Shown piece by piece: positions 23,401-35,800 of a DNA stretch of 64,000 bases; within the stretch, counting starts at the first letter, position 1; every line of letters begins with the position of its first letter. The DNA is from Apostichopus japonicus (Eukaryota > Echinodermata > Holothuroidea > Aspidochirotida > Stichopodidae), in the NCBI RefSeq assembly GCF_037975245.1, contig NC_092569.1, positions 18,781,001 to 18,845,000 on the forward strand. Direction: 5' to 3'. A model generated the notes under the pieces. It was not told the origin of the DNA and ran no database searches. It saw only the letters and a list, made by a program, of their open reading frames with translations. Position numbers and translations under genes: made by a program.

Positions 23401-24044
23401 TTGCCATCTACATGGATAATTAAGCTCATATCGCTGCCGCTTGCGTTTTCTAGTTAAATTGGGAGGAGACAGAAACATGACTAAGTGGCGTCAGCAGAAT
23501 GTTTAGAGAGTTACATGCTCTCCGAGACGTTGGGGGCATTGGTGCCCCTCCGAGGACCATTCGCCCAAAAAAGTTTTCGATGTATGAGTCTCGACAACAT
23601 GCACGTAAGAGCATCAGATCAGAGTGCATGCAAACCCCCCCCCCTCCTCGCTCCTACCCCCAATGCTTTTTGAGGATTTGTGCTACGGTCGTGACAGCAG
23701 GGTCTGGAAAAGTTATAAATGAACTCCCGTGGTATTGATTATCGTCCTTGACAAGTTCTGGCGAAAAAGTTAGATGTGTCACTTCATATTACACCAGGTA
23801 GGCCCACTGACCTTTCAATGCTAAAAACCTACAAAGATACATGTATTGTATTGTGCCCCATATTGTTTTATCCATCAATCTCAATTATTTGTTCATCTAT
23901 AAATGAACCCCCTTTTAAACGACAGTAAGGAGCCTACGTGCTTTCATCATTAGTTTACGTACGCTACTGGGTATTGTTACGGACTTGAAATATTCTACCC
24001 ATTTTATTAAACAGTTGTCACTTGCGTCTGTATTAACTATAACC

Positions 24045-24077
24045 AGGGAGCTGCTACTGTTAGAGAAGCAGCTCCCT
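24045..24077. repeat. perfect 11-bp inverted repeat inside the Mutator-like element
   Basis: Arms agggagctgct (24045-24055) and agcagctccct (24067-24077) around an 11-base loop. Confidence 0.85.
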
Positions 24078-24280
24078 GCTATAACTATGCCTAAATAGCA
24101 ATGTCCCTCTGTACTATACTATTTATTATACTGGTACGTGTACTAGAATCCCTGACACGTAACTTAATTGAGAACTTTCAGCACCCAAACAAACACCAGA
24201 GTGATATCACTGCATAGTCTGTGACGTGGACCAATAAGCCGTAACAACGACCGATAGTCCACGCCCATTATGCTAATGTA

Positions 24281-24310
24281 GCCGCGTCGAAGTGGGAAAA
24301 ATAATTTCGC
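24281..24310. repeat. right terminal inverted repeat of the Mutator-like element
   Basis: 30 bp, perfect reverse complement of 21431-21460. Just inside it lie ccacgccc, a ccaat word and gtgacgtgg. Confidence 0.9.
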
Positions 24311-24319
24311 TGACCGGCT
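24311..24319. repeat. target-site duplication, right copy (TGACCGGCT)
   Basis: Identical to 21422-21430. Confidence 0.9.
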
Positions 24320-24731
24320 TATGGGCTACAGCTAGCGATGTGGAACGGTGGGAGGGGATCAATGAGGCCCACATCACGTTTAAATTTAAGTGCCAGATTG
24401 TATTGCCAACTTAACGAAAGAAAAATAATTGAGATGACCCGAAGAAACCTACAACTTTGAAATGGAGGAAATTTCATGCCGGATATGAACGTAGTCGAAA
24501 TATTTACATTAAGAGGCAAAATTTCGGTATGAACCACTCCCCCCTCCCCTTCCCCCCAAGAAAAAAAGAAAGGGTTCAAGATTCGAGATAAAAAGGCCTA
24601 GGAAATTTCCTCCATCATAGCAAATGCAAACTTTCTTCAGGAAACCCCCTCCCCCCCCAAAAAAAACCCACCGGTTTCATAAATAAATATATATATATAT
24701 ATATATACTGTAAATTACTGTATATGTACAT
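24320..24731. other. intergenic, no gene seen
   Basis: Contains a C-rich run near 24538-24558 and a (ta)n stretch near 24685-24710. Nothing coding. Confidence 0.5.
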
Positions 24732-25110
24732 AGGCGTAGGAGGCGGGGGGGGGGGCTGCAGCCCCCCTCCAACCAAAATTTTTTGTGAAAATTCGGGCAA
24801 TATGCTGAGAATTTTTCGGGCACCTACTGAAAGAAAAATAATTTGCAATGTGTTTTTCAATGGTTAAACTGATATTATTATTATCATTATTTTGTCACAG
24901 CTTCTTCAATAATTATAACCAATATGGAAGGGTAATAACACGGCAAATGATTGTATGTTATTGACATGCGATGTAATAACCGATGCATGCCTATAAGATA
25001 TGCACATTAACATGTTGAACGCCCGCGGAGCGCGTGAAAAATTGTTGTTCTATTTTTCGGGCAAGTCATTACAGCCCCCCCCCCCCCCAAATCAAATTGG
25101 GCTCCTACGC
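24732..25110. mobile_element. short GC-ended inverted-repeat element
   Basis: The left end aggcgtaggag and right end ctcctacgc are inverted repeats. Inside are G-run/C-run ends and paired 'ttttcgggca' words near 24815 and 25055. A truncated relative ends near 49960-50002 (cctcctacgcctatatgtg). Probably a non-autonomous DNA element. Confidence 0.55.
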
Positions 25111-25114
25111 ATAT

Positions 25115-25156
25115 GTATAGGTATACTACATATATGTATATATAGTATACCTATAC
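25115..25156. repeat. perfect 14-bp inverted repeat, AT-rich
   Basis: Arms 25115-25128 (gtataggtatacta) and 25143-25156 around a 14-base loop, directly after the preceding element. Confidence 0.85.
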
Positions 25157-26805
25157 TGTAATTTACAGCATGTTGTTACTCAAGTTTCACCCCTCAATGC
25201 GATCATCAGACAACTGATGAGTTCTATAATAAGATGCACTCATGAATATAGGAAAAAAAGTAGTAAATAGCTAAATATTTTATATATATATATATTTTAT
25301 ATTTTGTCGTTTAAAAAAATTCACACATTTTCATTAAATTAGAGTTAAAACCAAATTCAAATGAGACATCACAACATATAAAGAAGGTAATAAATAACAT
25401 GAAGTTCCTGCATTCCAAAGAAAACAAATGCATAAACCAACAACCACACTCAGAAGAGGTTTAATAAATGGGATACCGTCTTTTCTCACTACGAATGACA
25501 ATCGAATATAAAATAAATTCCAACTATATATCTGAAAATTCATTCAATGGGGCATCCATATTCTTTGTAAATGTTCTAAAATGGTAAATGATTTTTGCTA
25601 ATATAATTTGTTATATATTTGCATTCAGTATCAAATTCTAAGATTAATGCTGGTAGATAATATTTAATATCTGGGACACAAAAAATTCTACAAAGGTTTA
25701 TGTTTTGAATTTGTTGATATTGGTGAGCAATGAATATTAATTGGCAGTGAACTGACTATATGCACAAACATTATGAAGAAATTACTTTGAACTCCTGTGT
25801 AGGGAACATAAAAAATTGAAATTTGGGTGTTGCCAACTCTCAGCTTTGAAATGGTATAAAAAGGCCAGTCTTTGACCTACAAAACTGTATCCCACACGGC
25901 CACCCATACCGTATGCAGCACAACCAAGGTTACCAACGGTAATCATACAAGCAAGCCAGTGCTAATATAAAGGCCCCTATAATTCTTTCTGCCATATAAT
26001 ACCAGGCCCTCTCCATATTTCTCAGAGCCCCTTACTTCACTCAGGCCCTAGAACTATAGCCTAGCCCCTCCCCCCCTCTCCTACCCCATCAGGCATGCCA
26101 ATAGGCAATAAGTAGTTATATACTTAACATAGAAGTTGATCCATATGTCAGATATCCTACACTAGTGTATACCATAGTTAACGCTTGTTAACCAACCTTT
26201 AACTTTGTTGGTGTGGATTATTCTCCGTGTGTCAGAGACCGTGACCATACTCAAATAGCTCCCCCCACCCCCCCTTCCCCCAAAAAGATAATGTAATTAC
26301 TAAATCTTCATGGCAACAATTCCTAAACATAAGCACCATTGTGAAATTTAATAAAATATTAAAATTATCATTTTCAACGTAATTTTCTAGAAAATTCCAA
26401 TATTCTATTATCATTTTCTTTTTCCTGTTCCACATATTTTGCACCCCCTCCCTGCCTGTCTCCCTCACGCCCTTTCAAAAAGAAGAGTAAGAATATAATA
26501 AAGAATTTTAATTGACATTCATAGTACATTGTGACTGATCTTATGTTTAGATACTCCCCAAAATATTCAAACGATGTCAAATAAACAAGTTTTATACACA
26601 AATTCACAATTCTGTGTTATTTACCATTTAATTTTGTTGATATGGATTGATACAATAACACTGATATATATTGCACAGGTGGGTGTTCGGGAAACATCAA
26701 CATTTCAACCATAGATTCTCCTCCATTTGATTGCATCCAACAGCTTCATCCCGCTGAACTCTTCCATTTCCTGGATGTCCATCTCTCTACAGATATAAAT
26801 ACCTC
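25157..26805. other. AT-rich intergenic, presumed mcph1 3' UTR and downstream flank
   Basis: No coding sequence supported. Short open frames lack codon bias or similarity. The mcph1 polyadenylation site could not be fixed. Confidence 0.5.
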
Positions 26806-26861
26806 TCAAGTCAAGATCTTGTAGCTGTCAATAGGCAAAGTCTTCATTTCGCTGATGCAGT
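26806..26861 (-). CDS. mcph1: mcph1 last coding exon
   Basis: Acceptor TTACATAG. It completes Asp, then CISEMKTLPIDSYKILT and TGA at 26806-26808, matching human DSITQHKVCAPENYLLSQ in length and pattern. Confidence 0.92.
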
Positions 26862-29800
26862 CTATGTAAAAATAAAGCAATAATTGAATGAATGAATGAA
26901 AAATACAAAAAAAAACAGATATCAGTTATAAATCACAATGAATTGCATATGATGTTACAAATCTAGAAATGAACATTTAGAAAGGTATCTCCAGAAATAT
27001 TTCATGTCATAAATCACTTAATAATTTGAATGTTTTGGGGGCCCTGAAGCTGCTGCCTTTTGCTTTAATTTGGTTACATTTTTCTTTTAATATTGTGTGA
27101 AACTATGAACATCCTAGAACAATGCACTTCATTATCATGAATAGTGTAGGTCGAGTGATAAAAACTTTGATTGAATCATTCTTCCCCCTCCCTTCATTTA
27201 CATATTTTGATTGACAAAGAAGTGTAGGGGGTGTGCTATGACAGATTACATTTGTAGTTCCACTTTGTTTCAAAGGTTTTATTATTTTTGCACGTTTGTT
27301 TGCTTGTTTTTGTTTAATACATTGCATATAAACCAACCATGGACAAAGTAAACCTCCATATTTTTTTCCGCATCTTTTCTATTTAGTAATTTTATGTAAC
27401 ATTGCTATTTCAGGGTATTCTTAAAGGTGAGCAGAACCAATTTAATTTAATTTTCTTTTTCTGTAAAACGGTATTTAAAGTTTTCTTATACTATTTTGCC
27501 TCAAATTTTACAATTTCACATTTCAATCTTGGTGTTCAAGTTGGTCGGATCAGACAAATATCCACGACTCTGTGAGGTAAAATGCTATGTAATGTATGCC
27601 ATATCAAACAGTGAATTAATCTATAGCAGTTATCGATCATCGTGAGTTGTAACAGGTCTAGCATATTGAGAGTAAACTTAACATTAATGTATTTCCAGCT
27701 CAAATTTGTTCCGTTCATATAATATCGTTCACACCTGCATGCCAATATGTGTTACCTAGGTTCATGACCCCCATGCACTCTGAATAATAGGCAGCTGTTG
27801 AGTGAGCATTGAATATTCATTCTTATCTTATGATGATATATATCAACTCGAACAAAGACCGCAAGCATCCAATATATTCTCTCATGCATAAAACACCCAC
27901 AACCACCAGTATTTTGGAAATATTGTTATGAAGCTCTAAATTGAGGTGAATCATTTAAAAACAGTAAAAAAACTGATTGTTCAAAGTTTGTTATGATCGA
28001 AGGCAAAGAGTGTATGAGCTACATTTGCTGCTACTGAGAGATTTAGATATATATATATTGCATAATTACCTAATACCCATCTCTCTTGAACTGCATGGAC
28101 ATCTGCAGGACGGGCACACTCCCCTATGCAGAGGTCAGCTTGCTGAGGGCTTTTACAGATGGCACCCCCGCAGAGTTGTAAGAGATCCAGCAGCCTCTCT
28201 TTAGGCGGGGAGGATGATTCACTGACGAAGAAACCCTCAAATTCCGAGAAGAGATTCAGATGACAACCCTCTGTTTCTGACTGTAATTTAAGTTCTCTTG
28301 AAATCTACCATAAGAAATTACAGAAATGAAAAGGAGACTATTAACGAGGTGCCCATCTTCTTGAGAGGCTAGCTGGGGGGATTAAAAGGTTGACTGTTTG
28401 AGAACCTGCAAATCCTGGTCAGGATCGAATGGACCCAGGCTGGGTCTTTATCTGCAACATTGCGAGGCCTGGGAAGTGTCTGGTGTCATTTCCGGCGATC
28501 TAGGAGGTTTTTTTAACCAAACATATCTCTGTACGCTACTCACCAACCTATGGTGGCTCTTCGCTTAGATTGTGGGATATGCGCGCTTTGATAATTAAAG
28601 TTTGTGGATATGTTCACAACTTTGCCCACCCAGGCTCCGGGGGCTGGCTACGCCCCTGGACCCAGCAGTGCCCTTCACCAGAGGTGTACAGAAGAAATTG
28701 TGAGATCACTTTTAAAACTCACTAGCCCTGTATTTATTTCAAAAACATTATACCTTACCCCTGAAAGATGATAAATGCAAGGCCTGATAGTCAATGTTAT
28801 TGACTGACAGTCACTGTTATGTAAAAATAACTGCTTGTCATTATTTAATAATAAAAAAATAACCGGTTCTGTAGCCGAGTGGAAAAAGGCAGTGGCATTT
28901 GAACAATGAGGCTTAACAATCGGGTTCGATACCTGGCCAGGTTATATAGTATGGTGGGTTTTTCATCCAAGAGCAATCTACGATTTTCCCATCTGAAATG
29001 ACTTTCTAAATTGAAAAGATTCCAAATTTGAGTTTAAATGTTGTTGGAAGCCACCCGACATGTAAGTTGTAATCCATAAGCCCTTGCGGGTTTCTCCCTC
29101 ACTTGTGGTCGCTTTAGCGTCGTAAACACAACTGCTGATTATTATTTATTTAATGTACAAATTTATCATTACCTTGGCAGCTGGGAATGCACTGTGAACT
29201 TCAAAAGGTTCTTCAGGCAGCCAGTACCCACTTTCCAAAGAGTTTAGAACCTGTGAAGTAAATGCAACATGATGATAGATCAGTAAATACACAATGGAAT
29301 TTGGTGCAATCTTGTTTGTTTAATTAATTTAAAGTAATAGATGAAATATTCAGGTAGCTTAACCCCTCTAAAAGAGTGGTATAAGGTTCCACCCAAGGGT
29401 GAAAATAAAGAGAGCGCCAGGGAGCAACCAGACCCCATAAATTTCCAAACAGCCCCATTAGATTCCTGCAAGAATAATTGTCAGCAGTCATTTTTAATGT
29501 TTAGTAGTGCCCAGTAAAGATACCACTTTCTTCCCTTTCTTTTTAAGGCAAAATAAAATAGCAAACATACATCATACATCTGCATGATAGTTATGGGTAA
29601 GATGATGGTGAACCAGGAGCAACTTTTAACAGAAAGTGACCTGCGGTCATCGAAGCCTTAATTTCAGCTTGGTACCACCAGATTATGAAGAACAAAAGTG
29701 CTGCTTAAAAAACACTAAAAGTAGTCATAGCTATTATAATGACCCAATATAAATTTCATTGTTTTCCAATATGACTGGTAGACTAGAGTTAAGACCAGTT

Positions 29801-32800
29801 AGCCCAAGCACCTACGTCTCCATGAATCAAACCAATGTTGTGCAGACATATTCTAAAGACAACGAACATGGTTCCGGAGGCACATAAAGACTGACAGGCC
29901 GGTTGCAAGATGGTTTTGACCACCAATGACATCCTGCCATTCCATTTGAACATCCCTTCCCTACTAAAGTTCCTAATCAAAAACCTAAGTCCCTCCAACC
30001 TCACCCCCACCCCTCCCCCTTCAACCCCACCCCAAATATCATAATAATCATAATAAATAAGTTCTTAATATAGCGCCAACTACCAAAAGGCCTCTAGGCG
30101 CTTTACAAAACCTAAAACAAATAAAAAAATAAAAAGACAGATAAATCAAAGGAATAAAAGTCTAGAAAACACATAAACGAAAATTAAACAGTATGTAAAG
30201 TACGAACACAAAAATCTAAAAACACGAGAAGACTATAAAACAGACCAAAACCTATAAAAAACAAAACAAATAAGCACATAAATATCCCCTGGATACCTCC
30301 AACCTTCATCTTTACATAAAGTACATTAAGTGCCATAGCATTTAACATGATAAATACTGACCCACTCTTTTGAAAGCAGCCAGCATCCATTAGCAATTGC
30401 TGATAGTACATTCAAGGTCCTCCTCTGGTCCCCGGTGATGATGTGAGTGGTTGTAGGACCGACGGTGTCTGTGACTTTGTAACCTCCAAGATTACGAACA
30501 ACAGAAACCATAACATCCTGATCGCTGCAATGGAATATCATTTTCGTAGAGTCTCGTGAACATCGCAAGATACAAGAATAATCACTGGTTTTATAATACT
30601 TGTGATAGAGAATGAAATAAACTATTGTGATATATTTTATCTTCTTTTCCTTCTTTTTTTACTAAAACAGGTAGAGTTTGAGAAACAATTTTACTGAGAT
30701 AGAAACATCAGATGTGTTATATGAAATAATTTTTAAAAAAATTCAAAATGCCTTGCTGCAATTGACTTTCTAAGAATGGTCATAGCTTGGGCAAGAATAT
30801 GTTTCACAACAAGCCATCGACAAAAGGGTCAGTCACAAAAGGGTCAGTCACAAAAGGGTCAGTGGCAAAAGACAAAGTTAAACCTTTACATTGCTCACTC
30901 ATGTTCTTTGGATGAAGAAAAATGCCCAAGATTGTCCGATATTGGTCAACACCAATTACCACGTTGGTGAACAAATATTGAGAATGGCCAATTGATCCTC
31001 TGATATAAATTTTAACAGGCCAAAATTTAGGGCTACAAATGTGTGATTCACGATCTAAACTACAAGAAAAAAAGAAAAAAATTAGGAACTTGGTTACCTT
31101 CTGTGCATGCTAGTCAGCACTATCGTTGGTTTCCTTGTCTGCAGAGGAAGGCAAAACAAAGCTGAGATTGAGCAATGTTTAGTTAAGGTGTTATGATAGT
31201 TGAAAATCAAAACAATATATATTCATCAGTGCGGGGGGCGCATCATAACTTGCCATATGAGGCTGAGAAAATACGAAAATGGGCAGGACAGCTAATGGGG
31301 CTCTCTCCAGCGTTACTGCAGTGGGTGCTGTTGTATTGGTTCTAATGACCATGATCTATACTGTTTTACGGATCTCTGAAGCAAAGTAACACGATCGCGT
31401 GAAAAGCGCTCCAAAGAATGCAGACGTTGCTGGATGAACGTGCACACGGATGCGTTGGGTTGATAGTTCAAGGTTCCTCTAGTGGGATCTACTTAAAGAG
31501 GACCTAAAGAGTAGATTCAATTTACCTTGTTTCCAGGGGCAACTTTTCTGTTCTTACTTCTAGCATTCTTCCTCTTCCTTTCTTGAGTTTCGACATCTCC
31601 AACCTCTTCAGCTGAAAGAAGATCAAAAGGTACAAATATGACAGAGACGTTGTGTGTGACGTTGTTTCAGCGGATTAGACTTGGCTTGTTATCTGTGTTA
31701 CCAGGGTGATTGCGTGTGCTACATGTATCATATATGGGAAGGCGAGGAGACTGAGTGGAGTTGCCCCACCCCCCCTCACACTTTTAGAAATTTTGTTAAA
31801 ATGGACGGTGCTAAGACACAAAATGCTGCTACATTTTTGCAAGTTTTGAAGAGTATGCAATTTTCAACTGCTCAGGATGTACTTTACATGTTATATTCTT
31901 TTTGGGGGGAGAAGTGGGTTCTGAAACCACCAAACCCTCCCCCCTCCATCCAGGCCAGACAATATATGTGTATGCACCATGGACTCATGCTTTGTTTAAC
32001 ATTCTCTTTGAGTAATGTATAGATCGCAGCTGTTTCAAATTCTAAAATTCTACATTTTAGCTGAACTTTGCTGCATATTCTCCTCCCTATTTTGTCCCCC
32101 CCCCCCAATCCCCTCTCCTACCATACAGGCTCTGAGCATCTTATCAGAACCATCTCCCTGTAGAGATGATGACTTTAATCTCTTTCCTTTCTTCCCTGCT
32201 GCAGCTGTTCTTATCCTCCTCCCTATTTTGTCTCCCCCCCTCATCCCCTCTCCTACCATAAAGGCTCTGAGCATCTTACCAGAACCATCTCCCTGTAGAG
32301 ATGATGCCTTTAATCTCTTTCCTTTCTTCCCTGCTGCAGCTGCTCCTCTGTTAACATCTGTCTCCTTTCTTGCTTTTGTGCCATTCTCTTTGAAGTCCTC
32401 CACACTTCTCCTACTTGGCTGAATCATTTCTATAAGTGATTCTGTTTGTGATCCTATTACTGTTGCTGAAATGAAGGATAGCCATGCGGTACACAATGTT
32501 AATTGGTAACAATATTTAATTTGGTCGCCATTGATACTGCACTATGTGTCAGCTTGTCAAAGTTATCCAAAGCCATATCTGTACTAAAAGCAATGAAAAT
32601 TGCTTTAGTAATTTAAGACTTAAAAAATTAGTAATGATTAGAAAATTGAGCCCAACTAAAGCCAAAAATATGCTGTTCACATGTGACCAATGGTTCAAAG
32701 TAAGATAGTAAATTCAGTGTCTGGGTATTCCATTTACGAACACATTTCAGCATGTTCAATTACAAGGTGATTCACTTTTACGAATCTCCACCAGAACTTG

Positions 32801-35800
32801 TAAATTTTCACTCGAGTATCAGACATGAAGCTTACTTTTTTGCATGCTCTAACCTCCTAGTCCTATTCATTTTACGAGTCTCTCCTGTCTGGGGGTCACT
32901 TGTGAATTTCACCTCAATGTACACAACCTCGACTAGAGTAATTTTCACGAGAGAACCTTCTAAACCCCTAGCTTGATCCACTTTAAGAGGCTTTCTCACT
33001 TCATTTGTACATATTAATTTGAACAGAGTGGCAGTCTAAATTTGTTAATTTCACTAAACACTCTCTTTGATACAATAATTGCATGCCAGCATGCTCCAGA
33101 CCTCCAAATGAACTCACGTTAAGGGTCTTGTCCATTGCATATACTTATATATACAGTCAACCCTCACTCATTCATTTCACAGCACAACGAACGACACATT
33201 GGTATGATGCGACTATCAAAATTAAGCTACTTACGGGTCACTATTGACTAGTGCCCTTAATATTACAAAGCAATTGAAAACACAGAAAATGAGAGAATCA
33301 AATTCAAAGTAAAGTCGTACACGAATGATTGGAACACACATAATCTCGAAAAATCAAGTTCACAATAGCTTTAGGGCACTTATTATAACCTTTCTCTTGG
33401 TATTTTAAAACTGGTCATACTAACTGAAAACTATCACATCGAGCTAGGTGTTAGTGTCCATGCATAGCAGATTGTGGTTAATATACCACAAACTAAAGCA
33501 CAACAATATTTGTGTTAATATTTTGGGACATTCACCAGTGAACAGTCAAGGAGTTTTCAATTAGCTGATACATCTCGAAACTTTAATTGAGAATGAATAA
33601 TATGAGTTGATTTTCTGATGATACCTTCATTTTTCTTGGCTTCTCCTCTTGATGTAGAATCATCACCTCCCACTGGCTGTTTCCTTTTAGCCAAAGATGA
33701 CCTTTTGATGGAGAGTCCATCTTTATGCTCTTTCACATTATCGCAGGAAGACGATTTGGGTTCGATCAGAATAGAGGGCGGTTCATCCGATGGTTGCATC
33801 TTCAACAGTCTCCTTCGTTTGGGTTTCCTCTTCGCAATATCTTCTCCAGATGTCTCAGTTAATGACCTCTTCTGACCTGGGGTCTCACTCAGTTCCTCTT
33901 TGCTGTTCTCTGCATCATCCCTGTCAAGACTTCCGTCATTAGGAGTAAATTGTGTCCTTTTATTGTCTTTCTTCATCTCTTTCACATCCTCGTCCCCTTT
34001 CTCTGAGTTGTTACATCCATCTTCGTCGACCTGTTCTCTCGTGAGACGATCTTCTGGCGAGTCCAGGACGACGGTAGGGGACTCCGATTCCGGCCTGACC
34101 TTTGACCCTCTCTTGATCTTTGATTTTCTTGATAACTGTTTAGAGTGACCTTTGACCTTTGCTCCCTTCTCTCCACAAACAATTCCTTTCTGAAGTTGCA
34201 CAGAATTTGTGATGTCAATCATGGTGGTCTGTTTCACCGATTCTGATATTCGACCAGGACACTCTGTGACGACATCGAAACAAAAATGATCCTTCCTGGA
34301 TGTTGTCAAACATCTTACTTCCTTCTTCTGACCGCTCAGGTCTTCCTCTTGCCCGCCTTGGCTGAAAGGATTACTCATCGTTGACCGTCTTGAGCTCCTC
34401 CTTCTTCCTAGTTTCGATCCCCTTGGAGTTGCTCTCATCTCAGAATCTGTTGCCTCCATCGAGACGTCCGCATTCTCCGGCCCTTTCCGTTCCCTTGCGA
34501 CAGGTTCCTTTGGTTTCTCAGACAAGTTAGAGACAGAATCATTTCCTACATTTAAAGGTCCCTCTCCATTACTGGATTTCATATTAATAACGTCATTGAG
34601 ACTAGAGTCAACACCCTTCCTGGAAATATAACTGCTCCTCTTTGTTTTTCGAATGTCCCCTTTAGCCCCTCCCAAGTCCCTCCTTGAAAGTCCAGATGGC
34701 TGAATCTTTTTCACAGATGGACTGTCTTCTCTTGTAACTTTTGCCGATGACCTTCGACCTTTCCGCGGTACGGATGCTGCTATGACTTCCTCTACCCCGG
34801 TGCATTTATCGTCACCGTGAGTTGGTACAGGAGATGAATATTCACGACCTTTCTGTAACTCCGTCCCCTCGCAAGGATTGCCTGTTATATCATCCTGTGG
34901 CATTGACTTGTCTTGACCATATACTGATGGATTAGCCTGGAAGAGAACCTTGGAATACTTGGTCTTATCACCATGGTGATGAACGGTCTTCTTTGAGGCC
35001 AGACAAACCTTCTCCAGTGGGCTTGGTTCATCTGTATCAGAATACAGCAGGCGGTCAATCAGCGAGCTGACGATCTCGGGTTTTTCTATCGGCGAACAGT
35101 GTCCGGAACTGGAGGAGTTGAAAGTGGCGCAAGTGGGAGAGTCCCCCAGACATGGCTTTTCTGAAAAAAACATAAACAAATGAATCAATTAAAGTCTTTT
35201 ACTATGGAATTCAGTGCTGTAAACTATAACACTGAGTAATCTTTGAACAGGAGATGTAAATGGGATGATCAATAGGTTTCCATAAACCACCAGGAGCCAT
35301 ATTATCTTCATCTATTTCAAATTGCTGCTGTGCAGTGGGTTTTAGGTGGGTTTTCTGATCGATTTTACATTTTTAGTTTGTGAAGAGGAAAACTGTGTGT
35401 TATATTCATTCAAGTCTTTGTATTGCTTGCACTGCAGTTATGTTGTATAGGGTGGATTTAGATTCCTCAGTGTTTGACAAAGTGACAGTCCTCGACCCAT
35501 TAGGTGCAAACGTTAATCGCAGGCCCCTTGATTCCAGCACTCATCAAACAGAGAAGAGTTTATTTATCTGGCTTCTATTTGCAATATTTGATCACATGAA
35601 TAAGGTATTAATTGAGCTTCTAAACTAAATAAAATATTTTTTTCATTGTTGATTTATGTTCAGTTAAATAGTCTCTGCTCTGGAGTCAGGCTATACTCAC
35701 GATGATCCACCGGGGATTGGGTTCGAATAGCTTTGAGTTTATCCAGGCATGCCCTCATACTGTCTGGAGTACTGGGAATGAGAGACGGGGAAAATGGCAG

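Larger units (their letters stand above)
21431..24310. mobile_element. Mutator-like DNA transposon, 2.9 kb, non-autonomous
   Basis: Ends 21431-21460 and 24281-24310 are perfect 30-bp reverse complements starting GCGAAATTATTTTTCCC. Both ends continue into a shared subterminal gggcgtgg word. A 9-bp duplication TGACCGGCT flanks it exactly. A 9-bp duplication fits Mutator-like elements (also Rehavkus or Merlin). No full transposase is present, only a short coding remnant near 22110-22320. It sits 267 bp upstream of the parpbp ATG. Confidence 0.85.

Noticed and set aside
32015-32422. 135-codon open frame on the plus strand
   Set aside because: Antisense shadow of mcph1 exon 9 and its duplicated unit; the minus frame carries the splice sites and phase.
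33618-34148. Plus-strand open frames of 82-85 codons
   Set aside because: Shadows of the 511-codon mcph1 exon 8 on the minus strand.
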